From: CBW1002 sp046081905
Lineage (GTDB): Bacteria; Cyanobacteriota; Cyanobacteriia; PCC-6307; Cyanobiaceae
DNA length: 15,118 nt
Assembly (NCBI GenBank): GCA_046081905.1
Contig: JBJTWS010000108.1
Span: forward strand, 1-15,118
Reading direction: 5' to 3'
Positions 1 through 7,116 of the stretch are shown here, in pieces. Each line of letters opens with the position of its first letter. Within the stretch, counting starts at the first letter, position 1. A program made the position numbers and the translations under genes. The notes beneath the pieces were generated by a model. That model worked only from the letters and a program-made list of their open reading frames with translations, was not told the DNA's origin and did not search any database.

Positions 1-278
1 AGCAGGGCGGCCATGGTGCGGCCCACGGCCAGGCCGGAGCCGTTGAGGGTGTGCACCAGCTGGGTGCCCTTGCTGTCGGCCTGTTTGCAGCGGATGGCGG
101 CGCGGCGGGCCTGGAAGTCGCCGCACACCGAGCAGCTGGAGATCTCGCGGTTGGCGCCGGCGCCCGGCAGCCACACCTCGAGATCGAAGGTGCGGGGGGC
201 GGAAAAGCCGAGATCAGCGGTGCACAGCTCGATGCGCCGGTAGGGCAGCTCCAGGGTTTCCAGGATGCCCTCGGCGTG
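1..278 (-). CDS. serS: seryl-tRNA synthetase, C-terminal part (both ends missing)
   Basis: Class II aminoacyl-tRNA synthetase that charges tRNA-Ser with serine in the cytoplasm. About 92 codons are visible, read from 278 down to 1 with no stop. Recognisable SerS blocks in order are HAEGILETLELPYRRIELC, LGFSAPRTFDLEVWLPG, REISSCS, DFQARR and the motif 3 stretch HTLNGSGLAVGRT, which forms part of the ATP site. This is the last third of the usual catalytic domain; the final residues lie beyond the left edge. The N-terminal coiled-coil arm and motifs 1 and 2 should lie to the right of 278, but that DNA is lepA instead. SerS is a single-copy essential enzyme in bacteria, so this copy is either a duplicated remnant or the product of a mis-joined sequence. 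The identity is very secure; whether the gene is truly broken is not. Confidence 0.92.
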
Positions 279-282
279 CCGG
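265..282. other. serS/lepA breakpoint
   Basis: Minus-strand SerS homology runs up to about 278 (the His of HAEGIL). Plus-strand LepA homology starts at about 273 (GVPDIL). Each gene continues as a normal family member away from this point and is absent on the other side of it. The switch lies inside a stretch of at most about 20 bases that makes sense in both proteins, so the exact join cannot be placed by eye. It may be a short-homology recombination joint or a chimeric assembly join. Confidence 0.8.
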
Positions 283-1565
283 ACATCCTGCAGGCGGTGG
301 TGGAGCGGGTGCCGCCGCCGCCTGATCGGCTGGGCGAACCGCTGCGGGCGTTGATCTTTGATTCCAATTACGACCCCTACCGGGGTGTGATCGTGTATTT
401 CAGGGTGATCTCCGGCTCGATCAGTCGCAAGGACAAGGTGCTGCTGATGGCTTCCGGCAAGACCTACGAGCTCGATGAGGTGGGGGTCATGGCCCCCGAT
501 CAGCGTCAGGTGGAGTCCCTCCATGCCGGCGAGGTGGGCTATCTGGCCGCCTCGATCAAGGCCGTGGCCGATGCCCGCGTGGGCGACACGATCACCCTGG
601 TGAACAACCCTGCCGCCGAGCCGCTGCCTGGCTACACGGAGGCCAAGCCGATGGTGTTCTGCGGCCTGTTCCCCACCGATGCCGATCAGTACCCCGATCT
701 GCGCGAAGCGCTCGACAAGCTGCAGCTGAGCGATGCGGCCCTGAAATACGAGCCGGAAACCAGCAGCGCCATGGGCTTCGGTTTTCGCTGCGGCTTCCTG
801 GGGCTGCTGCACATGGAGATCGTGCAGGAGCGGCTCGAGCGCGAGTACGACCTCGATCTGATCGTTACCGCTCCTTCGGTGATCTATCAGGTGAACATGC
901 TCGATGGCACCACCTTGATGGTGGATAACCCCGCCACACTGCCGGAGCCGCAGAAGCGTGAATCGATCGAAGAGCCCTACGTGAAGCTCGAGATCTACAC
1001 CCCCAACACCTACAACGGCACCCTGATGGAGCTGTGCCAGGAGCGGCGCGGTGAATTCATGGATATGAAATACATCACCACCGACCGCGTCACCCTGCAC
1101 TACGAGATGCCCCTGGCTGATGTGGTGACGGATTTCTTCGACCAGATGAAGAGCCGCACCAAGGGCTATGCCTCGATGGAATACCACCTGATCGGCTACC
1201 GCAAAAACGAGCTCGTGCGCCTTGATGTGCTGATCAACGGCGAGAAGGCCGATCCCCTCACCACGATCGTGCACCGCGACAATGCCTACAACGTGGGCAA
1301 GGGTCTGGTGGAGAAGCTCAAGGAACTCATCCCCCGCCAGCAGTTCAAGATCCCCATCCAGGCGGCCATCGGCAGCCGCGTGATCGCCTCCGAGAGCATC
1401 AGTGCCATGCGCAAGGACGTGCTGGCCAAGTGCTACGGCGGCGATATCTCCCGCAAGAAGAAGCTGCTGCAGAAGCAGGCCAAGGGCAAGAAGCGCATGA
1501 AGGCCATGGGCAAGGTGGAGGTGCCCCAGGAGGCCTTCATGGCCGTGCTGAAGCTGAACCAGTAG
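273..1565 (+). CDS. lepA: elongation factor 4 (LepA), N-terminal GTPase part missing
   Basis: Translational GTPase that acts on stalled or mistranslocated ribosomes. About 430 residues remain of the family's roughly 600, from GVPDILQAVVERVPPPP to the stop. What is present is the extreme end of the G domain, domain II (RALIFDSNYDPYRG), the EF-G-like domains and the LepA-specific C-terminal domain with its basic tail (SRKKKLLQKQAKGKKRMK), ending MAVLKLNQ. The P-loop, switch regions and NKxD motif are all absent, so this fragment could not bind GTP. The same frame stays open upstream to about position 51, but that part is only the antisense of serS; an automatic start placed there would be false. 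Its 3' end overlaps the convergent GGDEF-EAL gene by 29 bases. The sequence style matches Synechococcus/Cyanobium LepA. Confidence 0.93.
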   Translation, partial: GVPDILQAVVERVPPPPDRLGEPLRALIFDSNYDPYRGVIVYFRVISGSISRKDKVLLMASGKTYELDEVGVMAPDQRQVESLHAGEVGYLAASIKAVADARVGDTITLVNNPAAEPLPGYTEAKPMVFCGLFPTDADQYPDLREALDKLQLSDAALKYEPETSSAMGFGFRCGFLGLLHMEIVQERLEREYDLDLIVTAPSVIYQVNMLDGTTLMVDNPATLPEPQKRESIEEPYVKLEIYTPNTYNGTLMELCQERRGEFMDMKYITTDRVTLHYEMPLADVVTDFFDQMKSRTKGYASMEYHLIGYRKNELVRLDVLINGEKADPLTTIVHRDNAYNVGKGLVEKLKELIPRQQFKIPIQAAIGSRVIASESISAMRKDVLAKCYGGDISRKKKLLQKQAKGKKRMKAMGKVEVPQEAFMAVLKLNQ

Positions 1566-3888
1566 GCGTGAACCCCTGGCAGGCGATCAGCTGCTCCAGG
1601 GGCAGCGGACGCGAGAAGTGGTAGCCCTGCAGGCGCCGGATCCCGAGCTCCACCAGCATCTTGGCGGTGGTTTCATCCTCGATGCCCTCAGCCACCACCT
1701 CCAGGCCCATGCTCTGGGCCATGTCGGCGATCAGCCGCACGATCTGGCGGGCGTAGGGGTCGCTCTGCAGGGCCCCCACGAACGATTTGTCGATCTTCAC
1801 CTCCTGCGGCTGCAGGCGGCGGAGCAGGCTGAGGGAGGAGAAGCCGGTGCCGAAATCATCGAGGGAAAGGCGCACCCCCAGGGCACGTAGCTGGGTCAGG
1901 CTGCTGTTCACCACCTCGGTGGCCTCCAGGATGACCCCCTCGGTGATCTCCACGGTGATCTGATCGGGGGAAAGCCCGTGCTCCGCCAGGGCCTGGCGCA
2001 GACCCGCCGCATAGCCCGGATCGGAGAGCAGGCTGGGGGTCACGTTCACGCAGAGGCGGATCTCCTGGGAGCTGCGGCGCCGCAGCTCCGCGTAGCTCGC
2101 CAGGGTGAGCTGCAGCAGTTCCCGGCCGATTTCGGCCGTGAGCCGGAACTGTTCCGTCACCGCCAGGAATCGCTCCGCGGGCACCTGGCCGTGGTCGGGA
2201 TGGCGCCAGCGGCCGAGGGCCTCCACCGCCAGGATCCGCCGCTGCGCATCCACGATCGGCTGGAAGGCCACCGTGAGCTGGTGCTGCCGAATGGCTTCCC
2301 GCAGGTCGTTGTACAGCTGATAGCCGCCGGGGCCCTCGGCGTACGGCGCTTCGGTTTCGCTGCCGGTGATCGAGAGCCGCAGGTGGTGCTGTCGTTTGGC
2401 TCCGGCCATGGTCACGCCCAGCCGCTGCAGCAACGCCTCCCCTTGCCGCTCGCCCGGTTCGGCCAGGCTGATGGCCAGGCTGAGCGACACCCCCAGCTCC
2501 AGGTCCTGCACCCGGGTGCTGTTCTCGAAGGCGTGGCGGATCCGCTCGGCCAGCTCGCGGGCCCGGGAGCGCAGATCCTCGTCGTGTGCCGCGGTGGCGC
2601 CATCGAGCAGCACCACGAACTCATCGCCGCCGTAGCGGGCCAGCAGGCCCGTCGCCCCCACCAGGCCGCGCAGCCGAGCCGCCACCGTCTGCAGGGCCAG
2701 GTCGCCGGTGGCGTGGCCATAGCCCTCGTTGATCGCCCCGAAGCGGTCGATGTCCACCAGCAGCAGGGCCAGCGGAGATCGGGCAGGATCCGCCTCCGCC
2801 AGCCGGCTCGAGAGCCGCGTCAGGAAGGTGCGCCGATTTGGCAGCCCCGTGAGCGGATCCAGGGAGGCCAGCACATTGCAGGCCTGCAGCATCCTCTCCA
2901 CCCGTTCCCCCATGGTGGCGAGCGGGTCGCTGGAGAGGCCCAGGCCACCACTGTCCGGTACCGGCAGGTCCAGCTGCCGCACCAGCCGGTCGAGTTCCAG
3001 GAGGCTGCGCCGGATCGTGTGCCTCGCCCGCCGCTCGATCCGGTGCCGCCGCAGCCGCTCCCGCCGCCGCTCGTTCAGCAGGGTGAGGCGGAACACCCAG
3101 AGGCCTCCCAGCCCGGCCAGCAGCAGCAGGGCCACCTCCAGGGATTGCTCCAGCACCGGGCTCCACAGCTGTGGGGCCCGCAGGGCCAGGGTCACCGCGC
3201 CCGCACCCTGCAGCGGTGAGCCGTTCAGCAGCAGGGGCTGGGCGCCGCCCGCGGCCGGCTGCAGCTCTTCCTGCAGCTGGGCCAGGGAGCGGTGCAGGGC
3301 CGTGGGGCGGGTGCCGTGACGCAGGGGGGTGAACATGGCCAGCACGCCCTGGCTGGGCGCGGTGGCGGCGTTGTTGCTCACCAGCGCCATGGCGCCGAGA
3401 TAGAGATCCCCCTGGCGATCGCGGCAGGCCAGCTGCCGCAGGCTGGTGAGGTTCACCAGGCCCGCCCGGTTCTGCCGCACGCACGCCACAAGGGGGGCGT
3501 GGCGGGGCAGGTTCGCACCGCCCTTCGCCTGGCTCACCCGCACCCGGCCGCTGTTGTCGAGCAGCACCATCACCCCACCGTCGTCGAAGAGGGAGGTGGT
3601 ACCCAGGTCTTCCGCCACGAAGGCGGGATTCCGCCCGGCCAGGAAGTTCCAGGAGCGGTCCCAGTGGGCCCAGTCGAGGGTGGTGCGGTGTACGCCCCCC
3701 AGGATCAGTTCGGCGATGTCCATCGTGAGCCGCTGCTCCCTGGTCAGGGTCTGACGCACCCCCTGCAGCCGGCGCGTGCCCTCCAGCAGGAGCAGGGGCG
3801 TCATCACCAGCAGCGCCATGGCGATCGGCAGCCGATGGTTGCGCCAGTGGCGGGCGGCCAGCCGCTCCTCCTTCCACCAGCTGCGCAC
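1537..3888 (-). CDS. membrane CHASE4-GGDEF-EAL cyclic-di-GMP synthase/phosphodiesterase
   Basis: Predicted 783-residue signalling enzyme that makes and degrades cyclic-di-GMP. A short basic N-terminus precedes a first membrane helix (about 22-36). A periplasmic CHASE4-like sensor follows, with the hallmark DWAHWDRSWNF near 72-82, then a second helix (about 250-268) and a basic linker. The diguanylate cyclase domain has an intact GGDEF (420-424). The inhibitory RxxD site just before it is replaced by GATG, so product inhibition is probably lost. The EAL domain keeps EAL (556-558), Asn615, Glu647, DDFGTG (677-682), Lys698, Glu734 and Gln754, so hydrolysis looks possible too. I chose GTG at 3888; ATG at 3819 would cut into the first helix. 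The frame stays open upstream only as a shadow of the pilin operon. It is divergent from the pilin genes, which fits a role in pilus or surface behaviour, but that link is inference. Confidence 0.9.
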   Translation of the reverse strand: MRSWWKEERLAARHWRNHRLPIAMALLVMTPLLLLEGTRRLQGVRQTLTREQRLTMDIAELILGGVHRTTLDWAHWDRSWNFLAGRNPAFVAEDLGTTSLFDDGGVMVLLDNSGRVRVSQAKGGANLPRHAPLVACVRQNRAGLVNLTSLRQLACRDRQGDLYLGAMALVSNNAATAPSQGVLAMFTPLRHGTRPTALHRSLAQLQEELQPAAGGAQPLLLNGSPLQGAGAVTLALRAPQLWSPVLEQSLEVALLLLAGLGGLWVFRLTLLNERRRERLRRHRIERRARHTIRRSLLELDRLVRQLDLPVPDSGGLGLSSDPLATMGERVERMLQACNVLASLDPLTGLPNRRTFLTRLSSRLAEADPARSPLALLLVDIDRFGAINEGYGHATGDLALQTVAARLRGLVGATGLLARYGGDEFVVLLDGATAAHDEDLRSRARELAERIRHAFENSTRVQDLELGVSLSLAISLAEPGERQGEALLQRLGVTMAGAKRQHHLRLSITGSETEAPYAEGPGGYQLYNDLREAIRQHQLTVAFQPIVDAQRRILAVEALGRWRHPDHGQVPAERFLAVTEQFRLTAEIGRELLQLTLASYAELRRRSSQEIRLCVNVTPSLLSDPGYAAGLRQALAEHGLSPDQITVEITEGVILEATEVVNSSLTQLRALGVRLSLDDFGTGFSSLSLLRRLQPQEVKIDKSFVGALQSDPYARQIVRLIADMAQSMGLEVVAEGIEDETTAKMLVELGIRRLQGYHFSRPLPLEQLIACQGFTPTGSASARP

Positions 3889-4077
3889 GGGGTTGCCGCG
3901 CCGCCCTGCGCCGGGGCGATCGGTCGGGGATGGGCTGCTGCGTCGCGTCAGTTCCTTCTGTCCCGCCGGGCCTCGTACCGCCAGGCTAGGGGGAGCCCTG
4001 CCGCTGGCGGACACCGGCGCCGTTGGGCCCTGTCGCCGGCGGGGAATTCTCTCGGGGTCGTTGCCGATGGCTCGCCG
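3889..4077. promoter_or_regulatory. divergent spacer between GGDEF-EAL gene and pilin operon
   Basis: These 189 bases should hold the promoters for both directions. I see no convincing -35/-10 pair. An imperfect hairpin has arms CCGCCAG (3978-3984) and CTGGCGG (4004-4010), with a small inner GGCT/AGCC stem. In DNA this GC-rich such pairing is not rare, so its significance is doubtful. Confidence 0.35.
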
Positions 4078-4617
4078 ATGATCCCTTGCCTGAGGGCCCG
4101 GGGGGGGGATTCCCCTCCCGCCGGGTTCACCCTGCCCCTGGCCAGTGGGGCCGCCCTGGTGCTGGTGCTGGGGGGCCTCTCCCTCCAGACGGCCGCCCTG
4201 CAGGGCCAGGCGGGCCTGGTGGCCGCCCGCCGCTCCAGGGTGCTGGAAGACCGCCTGGCCTCCGGGGCCTCCCAGCTCCTGACCCGCCTGGTGCTCGACC
4301 ATCCCTGCCTGCTGCCCCTTCCCGTGGCGGACTGGCCGTCCGCCGGAGCCCCCTGCGCCGATGCTTCCCAGCAGCAGGCCCTGCAGCAGCAGGCGCTCGC
4401 GGATGGCGAGAGCCCGGCGGCCACGGCCCAGCTGCAGCGCTGGGAGCCCAGCGCCGAGCCCCTGGGGATGGATCTCGCCCTGGAGCTGCGGGAGGAAGGC
4501 AGCACGGCCCGGCGGCCGGTGGGGCGTTTCCGGGTCTGGCTGGAGCCGCCCGGCGCGGCCCAGGGCTGGCGGGTGGCGCGGCTGCAGGAACTGGGGCTGC
4601 AGGGGGGCCGGCCATGA
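4078..4617 (+). CDS. type IV pilin-like/pseudopilin protein 1 (no Glu5)
   Basis: A 179-residue protein with a class III-like prepilin N-terminus: basic leader, then GFTLPLAS and a long hydrophobic helix (about 17-40). Cleavage by prepilin peptidase would fall at Gly16/Phe17. Position +5 of the mature protein is Leu instead of the usual Glu, as is often true of GspK/PilX-type minor pilins that sit at the pilus tip. The rest is Gln/Ala-rich and I recognise no further domain. The ATG at 4078 is the first usable start after the spacer; no strong ribosome binding site is visible. Its TGA overlaps the ATG of the next gene, so the two are translationally coupled. Assignment to the pilin superfamily rests on the N-terminus and on three similar neighbours. 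Exact role (pili, DNA uptake or polysaccharide secretion) is not visible. Confidence 0.7.
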   Translation: MIPCLRARGGDSPPAGFTLPLASGAALVLVLGGLSLQTAALQGQAGLVAARRSRVLEDRLASGASQLLTRLVLDHPCLLPLPVADWPSAGAPCADASQQQALQQQALADGESPAATAQLQRWEPSAEPLGMDLALELREEGSTARRPVGRFRVWLEPPGAAQGWRVARLQELGLQGGRP

Positions 4618-5039
4618 GCCTGATCGAAACCAGCCTGGCGGCGGTGATTTTCAGCGGGGCCGCCGGTTGTTCCCTCCAGCTCTGGTGCCTGGGCACCGCC
4701 TGGAGCCAGCGGCTGGACCAGCAACACCGCGTGGCGGATGAACTGGAGGCGGCCCTGGTGGCGGGTCTGGCGGCCGCCCGGGAGGCTGCGGCTGCCGGCT
4801 CCAGCGATCTGGCCTCCGTCGATTGCACCGCCGCGGCGGAGCAGCTGGTGGCCCGGATCCAGGCGGCCCCGGTGGGGGGCCCCGTGCAGCGCCTGCTGGA
4901 GCGCCGCGGCGATGCCGTGCTGCTGCAGGTGCGCAGCGAGGAGCCGCCGCTGGAGAGGCAGCGCTGGTTGCACCCTGCCGCTCTGGGACTGTGCGCGGCT
5001 CCGCTCGCGCCTGCGGGAGGGGCGGATGGCACCCCCTGA
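4614..5039 (+). CDS. type IV pilin-like protein 2 (PilV/GspI-like), lacks a leader peptide
   Basis: A 141-residue protein beginning MSLIETSLAAVIF, followed by a hydrophobic helix. SLIET is the classic conserved pilin core, with Glu at position 5 of the mature form. Here the initiator Met occupies the place of the mature Phe1, so there is no basic leader and no Gly for prepilin peptidase. Upstream in-frame codons read AAGGPA and offer no nearby ATG, GTG or TTG. The start is coupled to the preceding stop (overlapping ATGA at 4614-4617), which supports it. The protein may be loaded without processing, may be degenerate, or may start at an unusual codon. It overlaps the next gene by 14 bases. Confidence 0.68.
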   Translation: MSLIETSLAAVIFSGAAGCSLQLWCLGTAWSQRLDQQHRVADELEAALVAGLAAAREAAAAGSSDLASVDCTAAAEQLVARIQAAPVGGPVQRLLERRGDAVLLQVRSEEPPLERQRWLHPAALGLCAAPLAPAGGADGTP

Positions 5040-5571
5040 GCGCACGGCCCCAGCGCGGCGGAGGGCGGGGGCGGGCTTCAGTGCGGCGGAGCTGCTGGTA
5101 GTGGTGGCGGTGCTGCTGCTCCTGGCGGCCCTGGCCGTTGGAGGTGCCCGCACATCGCTGGCCACCCTGCGGGTGGAGAGCGCGGCCCGCCGGGTGCTGC
5201 TGGGCCTCAGCGAAGGCCGGGCCTCCGCCGAGCGCCGCGGCGAACCCTGCGGCCTCAGCCTCACCCCCGAGGGCTGGCTGGAGCCCGCCGGCGGCAGCCT
5301 GCCGGCCTGCCGCGAGGGGCGGATCGATCTCACCGAGGCGGTGGATCATGGCCCGCTCCAGCTGCAGGCCAACCTGCCCGCCGTGGTGCGCTTCAGCAGC
5401 AATGGCCTGGTGCTCGACGGCGGCACCGTGGTGCTGGCGGCCGAGGGCACCGACCTGCGCCGCTGCCTGGTGGTGGGCCTTCCCCTCGGGATCGTGCGGC
5501 TCGGCCGCTACGGGGCCGAGCCCGACCAGCCGCCCAGCAGCCAGGCCTGCCTCCCCGACCCCGCCCTCTGA
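5026..5571 (+). CDS. pseudopilin, GspH/FimT-like
   Basis: A 181-residue prepilin-like protein. The leader is basic and Arg-rich; the cleavage site is predicted at Gly17/Phe18 in GAGFSAAELLVVV, with Glu at mature position 5, followed by a strong membrane helix to about residue 42. The following stretch (SAARRVLLGLSEGRASAERR) resembles the helix of FimT/GspH minor pilins, and Cys residues further on could form a disulfide. The ATG at 5026 follows a purine-rich GGGAGGGG at good spacing, the best ribosome binding site in this operon, and lies inside the end of the previous gene. In related systems such minor pilins prime pilus assembly or bind DNA; that function is inference here. Confidence 0.8.
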   Translation: MAPPERTAPARRRAGAGFSAAELLVVVAVLLLLAALAVGGARTSLATLRVESAARRVLLGLSEGRASAERRGEPCGLSLTPEGWLEPAGGSLPACREGRIDLTEAVDHGPLQLQANLPAVVRFSSNGLVLDGGTVVLAAEGTDLRRCLVVGLPLGIVRLGRYGAEPDQPPSSQACLPDPAL

Positions 5572-5601
5572 GATCACCCCCCTGAGATCCCTCCCCTCAC
5601 C

Positions 5602-6177
5602 ATGCGCCGTTCTGCCGATCTCCTCCGCCGTGGCCGGGGCTTCACCCTGCTGGAGCTGCTGCTGGCCCTCAGCCTCGGGCTGCTGCTCTGCGGGGTGATC
5701 GTGCAGGCCCTGCTGGCGGAGGGACGCAACCAGCTGCGCTTCGGGCGGCACCTACGGGAGCGCCAGAGCCAGTGGCGCACCCTTGAGCTGGTGCGCCACG
5801 ACCTCCGCCAGTCGCAGAGCGCGGTGGTGGGGGCCGGCGATGGCACCTCTGCCTGCGGCCTCGCCGGCCGCCGGGCGGTGCTGCAGCTGCAGGCGCCGGA
5901 AGGGCGGATCACCTATTCGGTGGGGAGCGCCCCAGCGCCGATCTGGCGGGGACAGGTGCTGGTGCGCTGCGGCCCCGCCTTCGGGCTGTATGGGGAGCTG
6001 CACAGCGGCGAGCCCCAGAGCCGGGTGGTGATCGATGCCCTCCCCAGCGATGGCGCCGGCTTCGCCGGGCGCCTCAATGGCCTGGGCGGGGTGGCGCTGG
6101 AGCTGATCCAGGAATTCCCCCTCGATGGCGGCCGCCCACAGCGCCTCAGCTCCACCCTCACCGCAGCGCTGCCGTAG
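5602..6177 (+). CDS. type IV pilin-like protein, PilW/GspJ-like
   Basis: A 191-residue prepilin-like protein. The leader MRRSADLLRRGRG ends in the Gly13/Phe14 cleavage site and continues FTLLELLLALSLG, with Glu at mature position 5 and a membrane helix to about residue 40. The body, with an Arg-rich helix followed by beta-rich sequence containing two Cys, is consistent with PilW/GspJ minor pilins. It starts 30 bases after the GspH-like gene and is the last of the operon; its stop lies 21 bases from the end of the convergent cmpD gene. I see no hairpin with a T-run between them. Family-level assignment is fairly sure, the specific subunit is not. Confidence 0.8.
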   Translation: MRRSADLLRRGRGFTLLELLLALSLGLLLCGVIVQALLAEGRNQLRFGRHLRERQSQWRTLELVRHDLRQSQSAVVGAGDGTSACGLAGRRAVLQLQAPEGRITYSVGSAPAPIWRGQVLVRCGPAFGLYGELHSGEPQSRVVIDALPSDGAGFAGRLNGLGGVALELIQEFPLDGGRPQRLSSTLTAALP

Positions 6178-6198
6178 GCGCGCCCTCGGCCCCAGTCC

Positions 6199-7050
6199 TC
6201 AGGCGGCGTCTTCGTCGTGGGCGAAGCGGCTGTAGAGGAAGTCGAGGGCCTGGTTGCGGAGGTCGTAGTAGCGGGGATCCTCCATGATCTCCTCGCGGTT
6301 GCGGGGCCGCGGGAAGCTGATGTCGAGGATCTCGCCGATCTTCGCCGAGGGGCCATTGGTCATCATCACCAGCCGATCGGCGAGGAACAGGGCCTCATCG
6401 ATGTCGTGGGTGATCATCAGCACCGTGCACTTCTGGGTGTTCCAGATCTGCAGCAGCTCCTCCTGCAGCTCCTCCTTGGTGATCGCATCAAGGGCGCCGA
6501 AGGGTTCATCCAGGATCAGCACCTCCGGGCGGATCGCCAGGGCCCTAGCGATCGCCACCCGCTGCTTCATGCCGCCGGAGAGCTGGGTGATCTTTTTCTC
6601 GGCCGCCTCCGACAGCCCCACCATCGCCAGGTGCTCGCGGGTGATGTCCCGCTTCTCCCGTTCGCTGAGCTGGGGCTTGACCGAGTCGATGGCGAGGTAG
6701 ACATTCTCATAGGCGGTGAACCAGGGCAGCAGCGCATAGCCCTGGAACACCACCATCCGATCCGGGCCGGGCTTCTCAATCGGTGTGTCGCGCAGCACCA
6801 CCTGCCCTGCGGTGGGGGTGGCGAAACCCGACACCATGTTGAGCAGGGTCGACTTGCCGCAGCCGGAGTGGCCGATCACACAGGTGAACTCCCCCTCGCT
6901 CACGCTCAGCTCAACCCCCTCGAGTACCGGGTAGGGCCCCCTGGGGGTGGGATACACCTTGCTGACGTTCTCAAAGCGCAGGAATGGCTTCACCTCTGCC
7001 GCCTTGCTGCTGGGAGCTGGGGCCTGGATCAGGGGGGAGGATGGGGTCAT
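6199..7050 (-). CDS. cmpD: bicarbonate ABC transporter ATPase CmpD (NrtD family)
   Basis: A 283-residue cytoplasmic ATPase subunit that powers bicarbonate import by BCT1 together with CmpC. All ABC motifs are present: Walker A GHSGCGKST (60-68), Q-loop Gln103, signature LSGGMKQR (157-164), Walker B VLILDE (177-182) and the switch His215. The tail YYDLRNQALDFLY is typical of the NrtC/NrtD/CmpC/CmpD group. The ATPase alone does not separate bicarbonate from nitrate transporters; I call it CmpD because the binding protein of the operon looks like CmpA. It is the last gene of cmpABCD, 66 bases after cmpC. Its first 12 bases are identical to those of cmpC, in keeping with their paralogy. No Shine-Dalgarno is evident upstream. 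Confidence 0.85.
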   Translation of the reverse strand: MTPSSPLIQAPAPSSKAAEVKPFLRFENVSKVYPTPRGPYPVLEGVELSVSEGEFTCVIGHSGCGKSTLLNMVSGFATPTAGQVVLRDTPIEKPGPDRMVVFQGYALLPWFTAYENVYLAIDSVKPQLSEREKRDITREHLAMVGLSEAAEKKITQLSGGMKQRVAIARALAIRPEVLILDEPFGALDAITKEELQEELLQIWNTQKCTVLMITHDIDEALFLADRLVMMTNGPSAKIGEILDISFPRPRNREEIMEDPRYYDLRNQALDFLYSRFAHDEDAA

Positions 7051-7074
7051 GGTGTCGCGGATGGAGGAAGGGAA

Positions 7075-7097
7075 AACAGAAAGAACAGAAAGAACAG
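7075..7097. repeat. short tandem repeat in the cmpC-cmpD spacer
   Basis: The 9-base unit AACAGAAAG occurs twice (7075-7083, 7084-7092), followed by a partial AACAG. In the cmp transcript it reads as a pyrimidine-rich CUGUUCUUU repeat 25-50 bases before the cmpD start. Function unknown; it may simply be slippage in a spacer. Confidence 0.6.
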
Positions 7098-7116
7098 CGC
7101 TGCTCCCGCGAAGGGC

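Noticed and set aside
51..272. Upstream extension of the lepA reading frame to a start near 51
   Set aside because: This stretch is the antisense of a clear SerS sequence and has no LepA similarity; a start there would be an artefact of the junction.
1978..3219. Long plus-strand open frame (about 413 codons) opposite the GGDEF-EAL gene
   Set aside because: Gln/His/Pro-rich shadow of a gene with intact catalytic motifs on the other strand; typical of GC-rich DNA.
3948..5333. Long minus-strand open frame opposite the pilin operon
   Set aside because: Low-complexity Arg/Pro/Ala-rich sequence with no domain, while the plus strand has four coupled pilin-type genes.
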